Assembly: GCA_037355855.1 (NCBI GenBank)
Contig: CM074763.1
Coordinates: 1,550,001 to 1,614,000 of the forward strand
DNA from: Pseudo-nitzschia pungens
Lineage: Eukaryota; Bacillariophyta; Bacillariophyceae; Bacillariales; Bacillariaceae
Length of the DNA: 64,000 nt
Direction: 5' to 3'
Made by a program: the position numbers and the translations under genes. This document shows, one piece after another, positions 18,923 through 31,391 of the stretch (its first letter is position 1; each line of letters starts with the position of its first letter). The notes below the pieces were generated by a model. It worked only from the letters and a program-made list of their open reading frames with translations, did no database searches and was not told the DNA's origin.

Positions 18923-20866
18923 TCACGACGATTGCTCGGCCTCGGCCACCCGGATGAAGGACTCGAGCTCCGTGAGCTCCGCAATCTGGTCCTGCGACAA
19001 TCCCGGAATGCCCTCAAAGACCTGGGTGCGCGCGGTCCTCGGAGGAGGACCCGTCGTCGTCGGGTTGGCGTTCCGTGCCCGAAGCGTTCGCTTCCAGGGC
19101 AAACAGGCTCAGCAATTGCTCGTGGGTGAGCGAGGCCATCAGTCGCTCGTACTTGTCGACGTCGGCACCGACGCTGCGCAGTTGTGCGGCGGTGGACGCG
19201 TCAAAGAAGGGGGAAGTCTCGGCATCGGCATCGGCTTCGCCGCCCGATCCCTCCTCGGTGCGATCGAGGCGAGACCGGGCTTCCTGTTCCATGGTTCGAA
19301 TGGTGTTTTGGACGTGGGACTGGTAGGTTGCCGCCTTGGCCTCGAGCCGCTCGATGACCTGGTCCAGATCCTCGTGTCGGTACCGGAATTCACGGGGGAG
19401 ATTCAGCAGCTCCTTGTCCCGGTCCTCGTCGAGTCCCTTGTTCCAGTCCTCGTCGTCCGAATCCCAATTGGCATTGGCCTCCTCGTAGTCGATAGGCCTC
19501 TCCGATTTCGCGGATCCTCTTCGGCCAGCAGCATGTCTTCGTCGTTGCCATCGCCGGAAGCGGATTTTCCGGCAGCCGCGGCCCACAAACGCTCTTCTCG
19601 CTCCTGGCGTTTCTTTTCCTTCTCGCTTCGGAGGTCCGGCTTGGGAAGTTTTCCTACCGGAATCGGGAAGACTCGGCCCTGGGGTTGCCCGGTGCGCAGG
19701 GGATCGCGGACCGCCACCGGAACGCCCAGAGAAGAGCCGGAATATCTTTCGTTCTCGGATGTTTCCTCGTCGTTCTGGCCGCTGCCGTCGGCAAAGACAA
19801 AGAACTTTGTGGGATCCTTGAGGAGAATCTCGGCGCCCTCCTTTTCTTGTGCGGCCACGTTTCCGAGAACGCCGAGGGACGGAATCGGAGGCGGCTTCGG
19901 TGGCTCTCCTTCGGCGGTCTCCTGTTCGCTCGACAAGTAGTCCTTTTGGCGCTGCAGCAGGGCCCTTCGGCCGGCCATTCGCACGTTGGCCCGGAGCTTG
20001 GCCTTGTCTTCCTTGGCTTCGGCCTCGGCGAGTTTATCCTCTGTCCAAAAGTTGTCAAAGTCGATGTTAGTGTGAGCGTATGCTTCTTCCTCCAGCTGCT
20101 GGAGCAAGATTTGCGACTTGGTCTTGTAGGTTTTGGATCGGTCCCAGGTGTGTCCCTCGTAGGTCCAAAAGTGCGAATCCAGGGAGGGGTTGGGCACACC
20201 CAGGATACCCTGAGGGCGTGCCCAGAGCATCTGTTCCGTCCGGGGATCGTCAAAGGCGGCCTCGACTTCTTCCTTGGAGGTCAGCCACAGCTTGGATTCC
20301 TCTTCGAGCTCGTCGATGAGCAACTGCCGGGCCCGCTGGTGGATTTTCTGCTGTGCGGTTCGAATCTCCTGCTGCTGCTCGAGATGATCGGCAAAGGCCG
20401 CGGCGTTCTGCCGCCGGAGTTCCTCTTGTCGGATTGCGTTCTGAAAGGACCGCTCATTCTTGGCTCGCTGTCTCTCGAGACGCCGGCGCGTGGTGGCCGC
20501 TACCGCGGCGTCCCGCTCGGCCAAATCCTGTGCCTGGTGGCGGGCGTGTTCCACCTTGTACTGGTGCCGCAATTTTCCGACCTGACGCTTGTAGGCCGCC
20601 TTTTGCTGATTGTAGGCCAGGGCCGATTGGCGAAGAAGGCGTTTGCGCTCCTGGGCTTCCTTCGCTGCTGCCGCGGCAGCTGCTTGTTCGTCTTCTCCTC
20701 CCTCACCACTGTCGTCTGCGAACCAAGAAACCGGAGTTGACGTATACGATCGGATTAACACGCTGGACTGCTGAATAGACGAATGAAAAAGTCGTCGGCG
20801 AGAGTTGCAGTTGCTACTGCTGCCATTCATCACGTTAGTGCACACTGTGCCCCGAAGAAAGGTCAT
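18923..20866 (-). CDS. Probable mitochondrial coiled-coil protein with two compensating frameshifts
   Basis: The ATG at 20866 opens a basic, Ser/Arg-rich presequence (RRRLFHSSIQQ) typical of mitochondrial import. An Ala/Arg/Gln/Glu coiled coil covers about residues 55-190, then a Trp/Tyr-rich middle (ILGVPNPSLDSHFWTYEGHT) and a second charged half. The first frame is lost near 19504-19507, after LLAEEDPR. The next frame continues with clearly coding acidic sequence (DYEEANANWDSDDEDWNKG) to about 19030. From there the original frame resumes (VFEGIPGLSQDQIAELTELE) to a stop at 18923-18925. One base appears missing at the A-run and one extra in the CGCGCGC run. The total span is 648 codons, so the shifts cancel to about 647 residues. 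Sequencing or assembly error is the likeliest cause. The family is not recognised; a mitochondrial ribosome or assembly factor is only a guess. Confidence 0.65.
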
Positions 20867-21824
20867 GATTAAAGTATTGCAATTGAATCTGCAGTGATGT
20901 TTCGTTTGTTGTGTGCTGCAATAATGCTGTCTGACCTGTTTTGATAGCCAGTTGCAGTAGTTGTTTCTGTTATTGCTGCTGCTGCTGCTGCTGCTATTGT
21001 TTGATTGCGCCTCTATCGAAGTCTTAAGGAGATCCCTTTCGCGATGGTATTTGATCCATTCATTCGATCAAACAAACTTTCAAATTCAAATACCGGTATG
21101 GATCCCTGTGTCCTGTCGACGAGATGATGGGAGAGGAGTGGTGTGGCCCGTCGTTCTTCGATGTACGGTAATTTTACGGTAAGGTAAGGCCTTACCTGGT
21201 ACCAGATATTTTGTTTGTAGCTTGTTTCTCCCATGATTTCTTCACTGTAAAAAAAGGATCGAGAGTTCGTATTCCACCTCTGCCGCAAACGCTTCTCGTT
21301 CTGGTCGCCAACCGTTTTCGATCGAATGATTGTCATCCTTTATTCGAATGAATCGATATTGAGATTGTTTGGGATATGATAAGTACTGACAATAGATATG
21401 GTAAGGCCTACTATACATAATATAATAAACTACTCGTTCCTCGACGATTGATTCGATCGACTCGAATTTCACTGCGCCCTAATCCCCTGACATCAGTCTG
21501 GATTGGTGACATCATGGCTGCCTCTAAGTAGCGCGCGACCATAATTAACGGCTCTTTCGCACCTTATCATCGCAAATCCATGAGAACGTGCATCGAAATA
21601 GCCGAACCCGATCCGTTTCGGATTCTTCGGCAAGGTTCTTGTAGTCTGACACCCGTCATCACGCATCGGAAAAAGAAAAAAATACCTGCTGAATGAGATA
21701 GTGAAACCACCGAAGTTCTGTCGCATTAGGTGGACCATTCCAACTGCCGATTACAATCTACTAACCTGTTCAATGTGCGAATTCCAAGGAGAAGCAGCAA
21801 CGAAAAGAAACGGAGGAACAAAAC
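20867..21824. other. AT-rich spacer
   Basis: This spacer carries a CTG-type run at 20970-20995 and clustered GGTAAGGTAAGGCC/TTACC words at 21165-21205. No gene is supported. Confidence 0.5.
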
Positions 21825-22280
21825 TTGGGAAAATCTCGAGCCAAGCTGAATGAACGATTGAGATTACCACACGCATCCACTGCCCACCGAATATTTCCGT
21901 TCCGTCGAATATCTCCGAGACGCCGTGCGGCACGGATCGACGCATTAGTTCGCGATCGCCAGGACAGACCCACCGGATTGAATTCTGCGATGGCCACCGC
22001 CACTCTCACGGGTCTCATCCCCCGGGTAGTTCGTGCCATGAGCCTCGTTCACAAAACCGCCAGTGCAGTGCGGAGGAGAGAAACCACTGTCGACGAGGTG
22101 CTCCGGACCACTGTCTTTACTCCCCAGAATTTTCCAAGAGTCCTCGCAGCCGGAATCTGGTTGACGAGTCTGGAATTCTCGGGCCGATTGATAATGGGGA
22201 CAAACGGTACCGCTGCTCGGGGGCAGCAAAACGAAACCAGTTACACGTACAACTCGTCGAGTGGAAACAGGCACCAATAA
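21825..22280 (+). CDS. Hypothetical small protein (uncertain)
   Basis: An open frame of 151 codons. From the internal ATG at 21990 the codons favour C or G at third positions as in nearby genes, and the translation has helix-like segments (IPRVVRAMSLVHKTASAV, NFPRVLAAGIWLTSLEF). The upstream part is Arg-rich and low in complexity. A competing minus-strand frame (21945-22412) covers the same bases and looks less protein-like. No domain, membrane segment or close family is recognised, so this may be non-coding. Confidence 0.25.
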   Translation: MGKSRAKLNERLRLPHASTAHRIFPFRRISPRRRAARIDALVRDRQDRPTGLNSAMATATLTGLIPRVVRAMSLVHKTASAVRRRETTVDEVLRTTVFTPQNFPRVLAAGIWLTSLEFSGRLIMGTNGTAARGQQNETSYTYNSSSGNRHQ

Positions 22281-23581
22281 GATACTGGCAATGCGTTCGG
22301 AGCTTGTGCATGTGCTTCGATGGGATATGGTGTTGCTTCGACGACCGCAAAGAAAACGACGTTGGCGCACACAGGAGAAGCAGCGAGATCCCCTAGGTTG
22401 CATATTGTACACCCATGATTAACACTTAGTCGCCGAGACGAAAAAGATTACAGTGGGTTTGCTGACGCGGAATGCGAAAGCAACACTGCAAACAAACAAC
22501 CGTGGCTGAACGATGCCGCGTGAAGGAATTGATAGAAAAATAATTTTCTTGTCTCTGCGCATCACGGATGAAACATTTGCAATGGGTGATCGATGACCCT
22601 TGGGCCCTTCTGAGTGGACAACGACTTTAATGTACTAGTATTATCAACAGATGAAAGAGAATGAAGTGATTGTATTGCGTAGCTCAAACTTCTGATATTT
22701 TGTTCTACTCTTGGTAGAATGATAATTAGTGTTGTCCACTTATTTGAATCTATTCTGAGTCTGTTCTCATGTAACGAAACAATTTAAATGAGGATCGCTT
22801 GAAGAAACAAGCATTACCTTTACTGATTTGGGGCCATCACACCCTTCGAAGATGCAGATGTGTTCTGAAACGCCTAAAGTTGCGCTTCGACCGACAAAAG
22901 GGAGAGATAGCATGATTCGTTTTCACTAATTTCATTATGATGGGGAGTCTCTCATTGAGAGACAACGATAATCCCGTTTGTCCGTCATAAAGGACGTTAT
23001 TCCTGCCAGCGAGGAGTTGGTAGTGCATGTCCGGGAAATACTTCCTGATGCGGGGTACTAGACGAAGGTTAAGCTAAGGCTAACCAAAGATATCACTTTT
23101 TCAACAGATGCAATGGCATACGTTCTTAACATCTCCACTTTGAAAAAAGATCATCATACTGTTTAAGATGGTCGAACAGCGTTTGAAGCAAAATGTAGCC
23201 CCATCAAGAATTCGTAAATTTAAGATATTGCTAGGACTGTATGGTGGTAGAAAAGAGATTGGCTGCCTGAAAAGCCTTTTTGCAATGAGTTGTAGTGCGA
23301 CGTTGACAAACACCAAAGGAAAACAGAAAGACTCTATTCCTAAAGGTAAAATTCTGGTATGTGTCCTACTTGTTTGTTTCGTTCGAAAATTTTTAACGCT
23401 TTCAATGTCGTGAGTTTCTATTCGCACATTATTATTTGGAATGTGTAGCCGTATCGTTGAATATTGAATGTAGCATGATACAGCATGCTGTAATAGCTTA
23501 TGGTTTTGCTTGTACATGGAATGATTTCTACTGCTGCTGCTGCAATCTTGCATTGCACCTCGAAAGGGTCGACAATTTCAT
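22281..23581. other. AT-rich spacer
   Basis: No gene is supported. Short frames on both strands (for example 23168-23413 +, 23101-23553 -) lack recognisable content. This is the 3' flank of the minus-strand poly-Q gene. Confidence 0.5.
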
Positions 23582-26500
23582 TTATTTTGCACGCCCTTTC
23601 TTTCGGACCCGCAGGTCGACCGAGTCTTCACTGGAGGTCGATGCGTCATCTGGAAAATCATCTTCATAGATAGCCGTCGTGCCCATAACATCCTCCGAGT
23701 CTTCGTTGTCTCCTGGGCTCCTTGTGCCATGGTGACGATTGTTAGTGCCATATGTCTCACTCCCATTCATTTCTTCGTCTTCCTTCCTCGACAAAAGCAG
23801 TTTCATTTTTGATTTCTTTGGTGGCAACAGTCGTTTTCGACAGGATACTGTCGTCGGTGATTTTAGATTCAGATTGATTTTCTCCTGCTGGTTGATGATT
23901 GCATCCTTCTCGAAAGCGGACTTGTTGGCTTCGGGGTCGCCATTCCCTTCAATCGTGTTTTCTAAATCACTCACGCGAAGCACCTCTTGAATCCATTGTA
24001 GCATGGCATTAGAATTGTGCTGTTCTGATCTTGGCCGCTTTGATAGGAGATCTCCCCAGGCTTTTTGTCGCTCTGTTGTCGTTATTGTGAGTTGGGTGGG
24101 GATGGATTCAGACAAAGACGGCTCGGAAGGCTCTTGTTCTGTGTGATCTTCCTCCTCCCCACGTTTGTTGCTGGAAGTGGTACTGTAGACCAATGTGTCC
24201 TTGAGCGAATCATTTGGTTTTACTAATGGCGCGGCTGTGAGGCTCTCGACCTGGCAGCAGTTGGAGTTACTGCCACTTTCGTCGCCATTGCCAGAAATCT
24301 TATTACAAGAGGTGACGATAGTTGTTGGAGGACTTCCGTTCTTCTCAGATGATAATGAAACGCCTAACATTGATACGGTTTCTGCGCATTTTTGGTCTTT
24401 TGTGATATGCTCTTCGTGTCCTATTTCTTCTTCTTGTTTTGGTTGCTGGTTTTGCTTATCACTTCCTTGTTCAGACGACATGGTGTGATCATCATCTCCC
24501 CCGCTGTCTGTCTGCATGCCGTTGCTATTGCTGCTGCTCGCAGTTTCCTTGGGCACCAGATCGTCGCTCTCGGCAATAATCTTGCTACCGGAATGTCTGT
24601 GTCGTTTAGCAAAATTTCGCTTCGCAACGGGGAGCTTGCAGTGGACGCAGTAGCGAAACTTAATCCCGGCATTTCGACAAGCAAAATACGAGCAGAGAAG
24701 TTCAGTTCCGTGCTTGATGTTTTCTGGGATCACAAAATAAGCCGTCTGTTTCAAACGAGACGAGACGAGACGAGACAATTTCGAAGGCAAGAACTTCGTA
24801 AGATGCAGCGAACCAATATACTTCCTTCCTTCATACAGAAAGACACAGCCAAGACAACAAACGCAAAAAGTCATACCTTAATGTTGTGATCCATTGGCAT
24901 CCCACGCGCCCGACAGGGAAGAATCATCGACTGGGAATCGCGAAACGACGCATCTTGTTCAACGGATGGTTGCGACTGTGGCAGTTGTTTCGATTTCGGT
25001 TGCTGAGGTTCCATCATACTTCCATTGACCACTGGGTCTCTTTGTGAATGTGAAACGACTGCGGCTTGCTGACGGGCAAGTCCCGCATGTTGCTGCAGTT
25101 GTTGTTGATGGTGTGATAGGGTATCCATAACGTGTAACTGCCGTTTCCCTTGTTGTTCTTGCTGCTGTGTTAAATGCAGAATTTGTTTTTGTTGCTTTTC
25201 TTGCTCCTCGGCTGCGGCAATTGCTGACAACACCATAGATCGGGTTCCTGTTGGCGCGTCCGATGATGGGGTGGGAGCGGAGGACGAGGATGAGCCGGAG
25301 ACTTCACGAAGGATCGATGGATGACGGTTGGCAACCGCTGCAGCGGCCACCTTTGCAAAGACAGACCCAATCAGATCGGTCCGCTCACTGCCGGAAACAT
25401 TTTCATTGCCTTGTTGGTGTTGTGCTATGATCTGTTGCTGAAGCTGTTGCTGGAGTGCCAACTCCGACGACGACGAGAGAGGGGCAGACGTAGGTGAAGA
25501 AGATAGCACCGATGACGGGACAGCCTGTGGTGCAAACGATTGCTGAGAATGAGCCAACTGGATGAGACGCTGTTGCTCCCGTTCTTCCAATAATTTTAGC
25601 ATTGCACTTTCTTCGACGCCGCGTTGGTTCCTGCCAGCAGTAGATGTAAGAGCTTCTGCGTGAGTTGCTGCTGCCGCCGCATTCCGTAACGCATTTAGAA
25701 TTGCAGCAGTGTTCGCGTTGGCGTTGGAAGTTGAAGCAGCGGAAGAAGCGGCCAGTTTCAACAAAACAGCTTGCCGCAGCCTTTGTTCGTCTTCTTGTTG
25801 CTGCTGCTCTCGTTGTTTCTGTTGTTCGTGCAACATCCGACGTTCCTGCTGCTGCTGCTGGTGGTTTCGTAGTTCTTCGTCTGCGCGTGCCATTAAGATG
25901 GCTTTTTGAAGAGCCGTGTCTTGGCGTTGGTATTTCGCGGCCGCTATTTGTTTTGATGCTTCGGTCATCAATGAGGAAGCTGTTGCTACACCATTACCTG
26001 CAGTGTTACCATTACTCTGAGGAGCATTTGTTGCGGCAGGAGTTGCGGAAGGAGCCGCACCCCCCGCCAGTTCCTGCGCCAGAGCCAATTTCGCGAAGGT
26101 GTCTTGGCGTCGTTGCTGTACCAACGCTTCGAGGCGAAGCTGTTGTAAGTACTCGGCATCTTGACGTGGGTGGCCGTGGTTTCCGATTCCGCTCATGGCC
26201 GAAGCCGCCGACGAAAGAGCAGTCCCGCGCAGTTGAGATGATGACGTTGGAACAATTCCACCACCTCCACTCATCAGTCGCAAAAGGGTAGCTTGCTGAA
26301 GGGCGGCCGCAGTCGCCGCATGATGCTGTTGCTGCTGTTGTTTTTGTTCCATCTCGCGATGTTCCAATTCGCGCTGTAACATCCGATGGGCATTCGCTGC
26401 CGCCCTAAATCTTTCTTTTGCGAATTGATCGCGTTGCTCTTGTTGTTGTTGCTGCTGAAGCTGTTGCAAGATCGCTTGTTCGCGAGCTGCTGCCATGGCT

Positions 26501-26727
26501 GCGACCATTGGAGTTGACGTTACAGCCGCCATCAGAGCCGACTGGTTCTTACCGTTCTCCGTTCCAGCAGCACCTAGAATCCCTTTCCGCACAGCACCAC
26601 CGTCCTCGGTCTGTTGGTTTGTGGCAATCGTGTTCGAAAGAGTCTTATTGTTCATGCCACGACCCTTCGGTTCTGACGCTGATGATTCGGCGTTTGCGGC
26701 ATCAACGAGCAGCGTCAATGCGTTCAT
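23582..26727 (-). CDS. Large poly-Q protein with a Cys/His module
   Basis: Two exons, 26727-24877 and 24745-23582 (minus strand), join in phase 0 over a 131-bp intron (GTATGA...AACAG) to give 1004 residues. Exon 1 encodes a Q/A/E-rich, coiled-coil-prone region with many short Q runs, like low-complexity transcription co-regulators. Exon 2 opens with a compact conserved-looking module: C635, C640, C650, C653, H666 and H668, around CRNAGIKFRYCVHC and PVAKRNF. The Cys/His spacing could bind zinc. I recall similar modules in other diatom poly-Q proteins, but no named domain is assigned. Beyond it the protein is acidic and Ser-rich with basic patches (KRLLPPKKSKMK) and ends RVRKKGRAK. A nuclear role is inferred. 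The intron separates the disordered half exactly from the module. Confidence 0.75.
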
Positions 26728-29700
26728 GATGTGTTTTGCACTGCGTTCTGTTCTCTGATAACTTCAGGCCCTGCTGTATCACGAAACGCTGGATGTAGTT
26801 TCAATCAAGTCTCTTGACTGCGTGTCTTGCGGTTGAGGGAGAGAGACAGCGACAGCTTCACCGGCAGAGAGTGAAAGATGAGTGAGTGAGTGAGTGAGTG
26901 AGTGAGTAATTACTTGGTTTGAAGATTGGATGGCGCACTGGAACATTCGAAAGCTTGAGAACAGCAATACGAGCGAAACGAAATGAAAACAAAAGGCAGA
27001 GACACGATGACTCTGTTCTGTTTCATTCGTTTCTTTTGCGGCAGTGCGGCTCACGCTTTCACGAGACAAATATATACTGGTCATCGTTTCTGAATTATCT
27101 CGATAGATTGAAGGAAGATGAATCATTTCAGCAGGACACCTACCTCCGGTTAATGGTATCGTTCGCTATGTGCGCTGCTACGACTAACGACGTGGATTGA
27201 TTGGAGGGTAAAGTGGTTGTTGGGTACCGCTCAATGCCAATGATATGGCCTTCTCTTCTCACAAAATAACGAAACGAAACAAATGTAATACATACGCTAC
27301 CGTATGAATGCGATCAGGATAGGCTGGGGAAGCTGGATCTGAAGGTGTGGTTTGTGTTACGCGACTGTTTGTATTAGTTTTATCAAAACTTTGCAACCAC
27401 GCTTGAGTCTTTGACAGCGATGCAAACAAAGAATCAGAAGAAGATAATAATAGTACGGTTGTACAGTAATTGAAATTCTCCACGTCTGAGGAATGCAATG
27501 GATACGAATAACCTAAGGGTACCCTGTGACTTTAGCCAACAACTTTTTTATCTTTCGAATGCTATGTATTCATGAATCCGCGATATGAAGTAAGGTTTAC
27601 ATAACAACACAACTACATACTAGCGGAATGTCAAACTGGCCTAACAAAATAATCCTCGGCGTTATTTTTTGAATTATTTGTGTTCGTTGTTCCTTTACTT
27701 TTTCTAATCGATCTGAAAAACGATTTAGTGTTTTCAATGGATTGATAAAAGAATCATCGTTCTTTACGCGATAACAATTTATCAATCGTGGGATCCGACT
27801 TGTCCTTGTGAAAATACACATGCGGTTTCAGATGATACCATTTCAATAAGTAGGACGAGACTTATACAAACTGTCATAACATTAGTTTCGGGATTAAAAC
27901 AATTGATAAGTGACGGTGCGAATAACGATAATTCCTTCCACTCGAGAGGGGTTCAACCCATAGCCTATTATTACATAGTAGCCTTACTGCATTAATTAAT
28001 TCTCGTCACAACATAGTTGCAACCGATCTGTAACCGATATTTTCGAAAGAATATGTTATAATTAAATTCAGGTACCGAAACGAAACACTCACAAAACAGT
28101 TTGATACAGAAAAGTGTTCATTCAAAATTTTGATCTACACATCTTTTGTTAAATGTTATGGAATTTTTGGGAACAAAGGTTGATGATTGAAAATAACAAT
28201 AAATGACATGTTTGAAAAAATATTATTCAATAAAGAATCACGACGTGTTCCGATGACAAAGGATTGATCGAATAATTATTCAGCTACCCTGCCTTCTATG
28301 GAATTCATACCTCCGAAGTAACCAGTACCCTCTAGATTCGTCACTACCGATCCTGGCTTACTTAAACGCAAGCCACGTTGTATCAAAAGTCAGTTTGGCA
28401 ACTATTGTAACAAGGAATAACCGGACACCTAAAAGTACTCGTACCCCTACCAATTGGGCTTAGATTTCACATCGCTCCAGGAAAAAGCGGTACCGAATTA
28501 TTTGTACGGTATTATTGTTGTTTCATTATTAGTAGTACTTCGTACTTTTCAAAAAAGTAGTAAGGTTAGTGTTATCTATTTTGGGAGAGTTTGGATACTT
28601 TGATTGCCCTGGTTGTTCGTCTCGTACCAAAACACATGGTGTAGAACACAAGATGGGGAGAATCTGTTAACACACTTCGAAAGGAAGAATTCGGTACAAG
28701 ACGGATGAACTACTTCCTTTCTTATCTTAGATTCTGATCACTCATCAAAATAATTCTGTAATGAATTAGAAAAGAAAGAAAGATCACAGGATCTGGTACA
28801 CGAATACCGTATAAGCACTCTAGTACCGGTACAAATAATAGTATTCAACACTTAAAATACGTCATTCAGCCATTCAAATTTTCCGGAAGGAAGAAGAATA
28901 TCAAAATCAATAAAAATAATAAGAGATGTTACGATGTACAACAATAATACACCAGTACGTGTGCTATGTTGTAGAATAATACCGGTATTAGTAATGATAA
29001 CAGAATAATACCGGTACTCGTACCTAACGTTAAGCATGTTTCGTTCAGGGATCATGAATTCATTTTGATAATTCCTCTCCGATATTGAAACCTGAAAGAA
29101 AACGGCACAATAAGGTTACGAGTACTACAAGTAGTATTCAAAATACAAATAATAAATAGTACTAATTCCTTCTATTTCTACGTAACACATCTCCAAATCC
29201 ATCGTTTGGAGAAGTTAAGTGCGATACCGTACCCCGGGTATACTGCTAGTGGTGATTGGAGTAGTAGTAGTAGCGAGGAAATGCATTGTGAGCCATAGAT
29301 TCTTACCGTAAGGTTACTACTACATCACACAAGGGGTTACAGTAATGTATTACTAGTATTTCTAAAGAATTTTTGACACTGTTGGTGGTTAACTGGCGTT
29401 CCATTGGTGGTATTTTCAGCGTGAACTCGAAAATTCTCGATTGTTGTCGGACTCGTACGGTACTCGTAGTATTGGTCTTTTAAAATAAAAGTCTCCAACT
29501 GGTCGTTGGTGATATTGTAAATATTCGCTAATTCCGGTCAGTCCCGAGGGGACTCGTGACTGATTCCAGTGCACAGCATTGAGTAGCACTAGCTAGAAGC
29601 AGCTGAACAATTGTTGGGAGAAAGAAAAAGATGGCCCTTCTGTGGAATTCAGGCAGAAATAGTGAATTTTCAACTTTTAAAAGTGATAGAGTCATTGGTT

Positions 29701-31391
29701 ACTTTGGAGTTCCCAAATTTCCCACCTAGAGGATGTCAACTGTAAGAGAACCTACTAGTACTACCATTAGGCCAGAGGACCTCTTACTACTACTAGTAGT
29801 AGTGGAAGCTGGTCCCAAATTCCAAGACAATTTGAGAAAACCTCCAGTCCTTAGTGCATGATTTCAATACTACTGCAGCATATTTATTTTGGAGCATTAC
29901 CAGCTGTCTGAAATAAAAGTTGTAGTATTAACCATATTGTTCTGGACCAAGATTGCTCATCTTACTACTATGTTTTGAGCAAGTGCCAACAACTCCATCA
30001 ACATATCCAAAACGAATGTGTGTGTGTGTGCCTCTGAATCACAGAAGCGTAATGTAGTAATCTAGTAATATGCTGGGACAGGAAAGAAGTCTGGATCCAT
30101 CTTGCGTGCCTTCTGCACCAGATATCAACAAGTTATTTGTTACAGCACTAGCCAATCGACATTCAAAATGCAGATGCACTTGAAAGTGTCAACGGCAGAG
30201 TCTTCCGCCCAGAACAGTTTAAGGGCCCATGATCGTTCAGAGTCTGCCAAGTGTGCATGGCATGTTAACGTTTTGAAATTCGTGTTCGACGATTATTTCT
30301 TGTGATTCTGTTATCGTTCACTCAATTGGATCAGCATGAGCGTAAATGAAGAAATTAACCTACCTCGAGTTGAACGTTGTGAACAGCGATGCGAGAGAAT
30401 CAATCACACTAGTAGCCTCCTTGCAGCCGAGAAGCATCAGTATCGAGTTTTCTGTCATTTCAAGCACCACTTGCGTAATTCACAAACTGTCGTTCTTTTT
30501 CGCAACTTAGTTGCTTTATGTAACATACAGAAACTCTGGAGGTACGGCAGGAACGTCATTACCGCAATTCTGAGAAAGATCGAAGGCATCCTTGTAGTGG
30601 GTCAGAGGAACGAGGGACGAGGGACGAAGCGGTAGCTGATCATCAAGCGTTCAGGACTCTGGTTTCGACTCATCTGCACTGAAGGTACACGTACGCTATT
30701 CTGGACGGATATCCTCTTGTCCTGACAGCTGTTTCGAAGATCGCAAAATGCCGTTGCCTTCGACCAAATCTCCACCATCTTCTAAACTTCCGACCGTAGC
30801 AACAAATCAAAACCAGAGAGACAGATGAAGAATATCTTCTGGTGTTTCTCTTTTATTATCATTATTTATTTAATTATTTCTTTTCTGTACTATCTTTCAA
30901 GTTCGAATTGGACACAGCCCCGAACCGAAAGGCATGTTCAGCCGATAGTTCAAACACCCAAGTTCTAGTTGAACGAAAAGATTTTTGTTCCCCATTTCTT
31001 CCTTTCTCACACCCTGACTCGTGATGCCAGGTGCTCCATGACTTCGCAAAACATGCATACAAATCACAAACCGTTAGACAGATTGATTGCTGGTTCATCG
31101 CCCGATGAAAGTATACTATATGGCTGTGAGCTTGTAATGAAAACCTGACTCTCAAACGAATTCGATTTTAGCCTTCTGTTGGTGCTTACCCCCTAATGCA
31201 CCTGCAGACGAAACGCATGCTGAAACAATGAGAAGAAGATTGACTCGTTTCCCCACCCTGCGATGCAGCTTGCATCTCGTGGTATTCGATTCGAGAGGCA
31301 TCTTCACTCGACTGGAAAATGCATGCGTGTACACAGAACAAGATCTCTGTCTTGATTGTTATTTTCTTCGTCGGTCCAAACCCAGGACCCG
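26728..31391. other. 4.7-kb AT-rich gene-poor block
   Basis: The largest stretch without a supported gene. Frames rarely exceed 100 codons and none is recognisable. It includes a TGAG tetranucleotide run (26881-26908), intergenic GTAAGGTTA words (28558, 29112, 29307), ACT/AGT trinucleotide palindromes (29262-29275, 29785-29803) and a (GT)n run near 30017. The part from 29650 to 30060 has a different texture and may be a decayed repeat. It is open to non-coding RNA or old transposon debris that cannot be identified by eye. Confidence 0.5.
26881..26908. repeat. (AGTG)n tetranucleotide run
   Basis: About seven tandem copies, roughly 155 bases upstream of the ATG of the minus-strand poly-Q gene, read there as CACT repeats. 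A related ACTC/GCTC run overlaps the 3' end of the mitochondrial-like gene at 18896-18926. Confidence 0.85.

Noticed and set aside
19014..19586. Programmed frameshifting as an explanation for the split mitochondrial-like gene
   Set aside because: No slippery heptamer or downstream structure was recognised at either site, and two opposite single-base changes fit indel errors better.
18801..19940. 379-codon plus-strand frame
   Set aside because: It lies antisense to the mitochondrial-like gene. Its translation is Arg/Ser/Gly/Val-rich and without domains, as expected from the GC-rich third positions of the real strand.
21945..22412. 155-codon minus-strand frame
   Set aside because: Ser/Arg/Cys-rich and less gene-like than the plus-strand frame at 21825-22280, itself only tentative.
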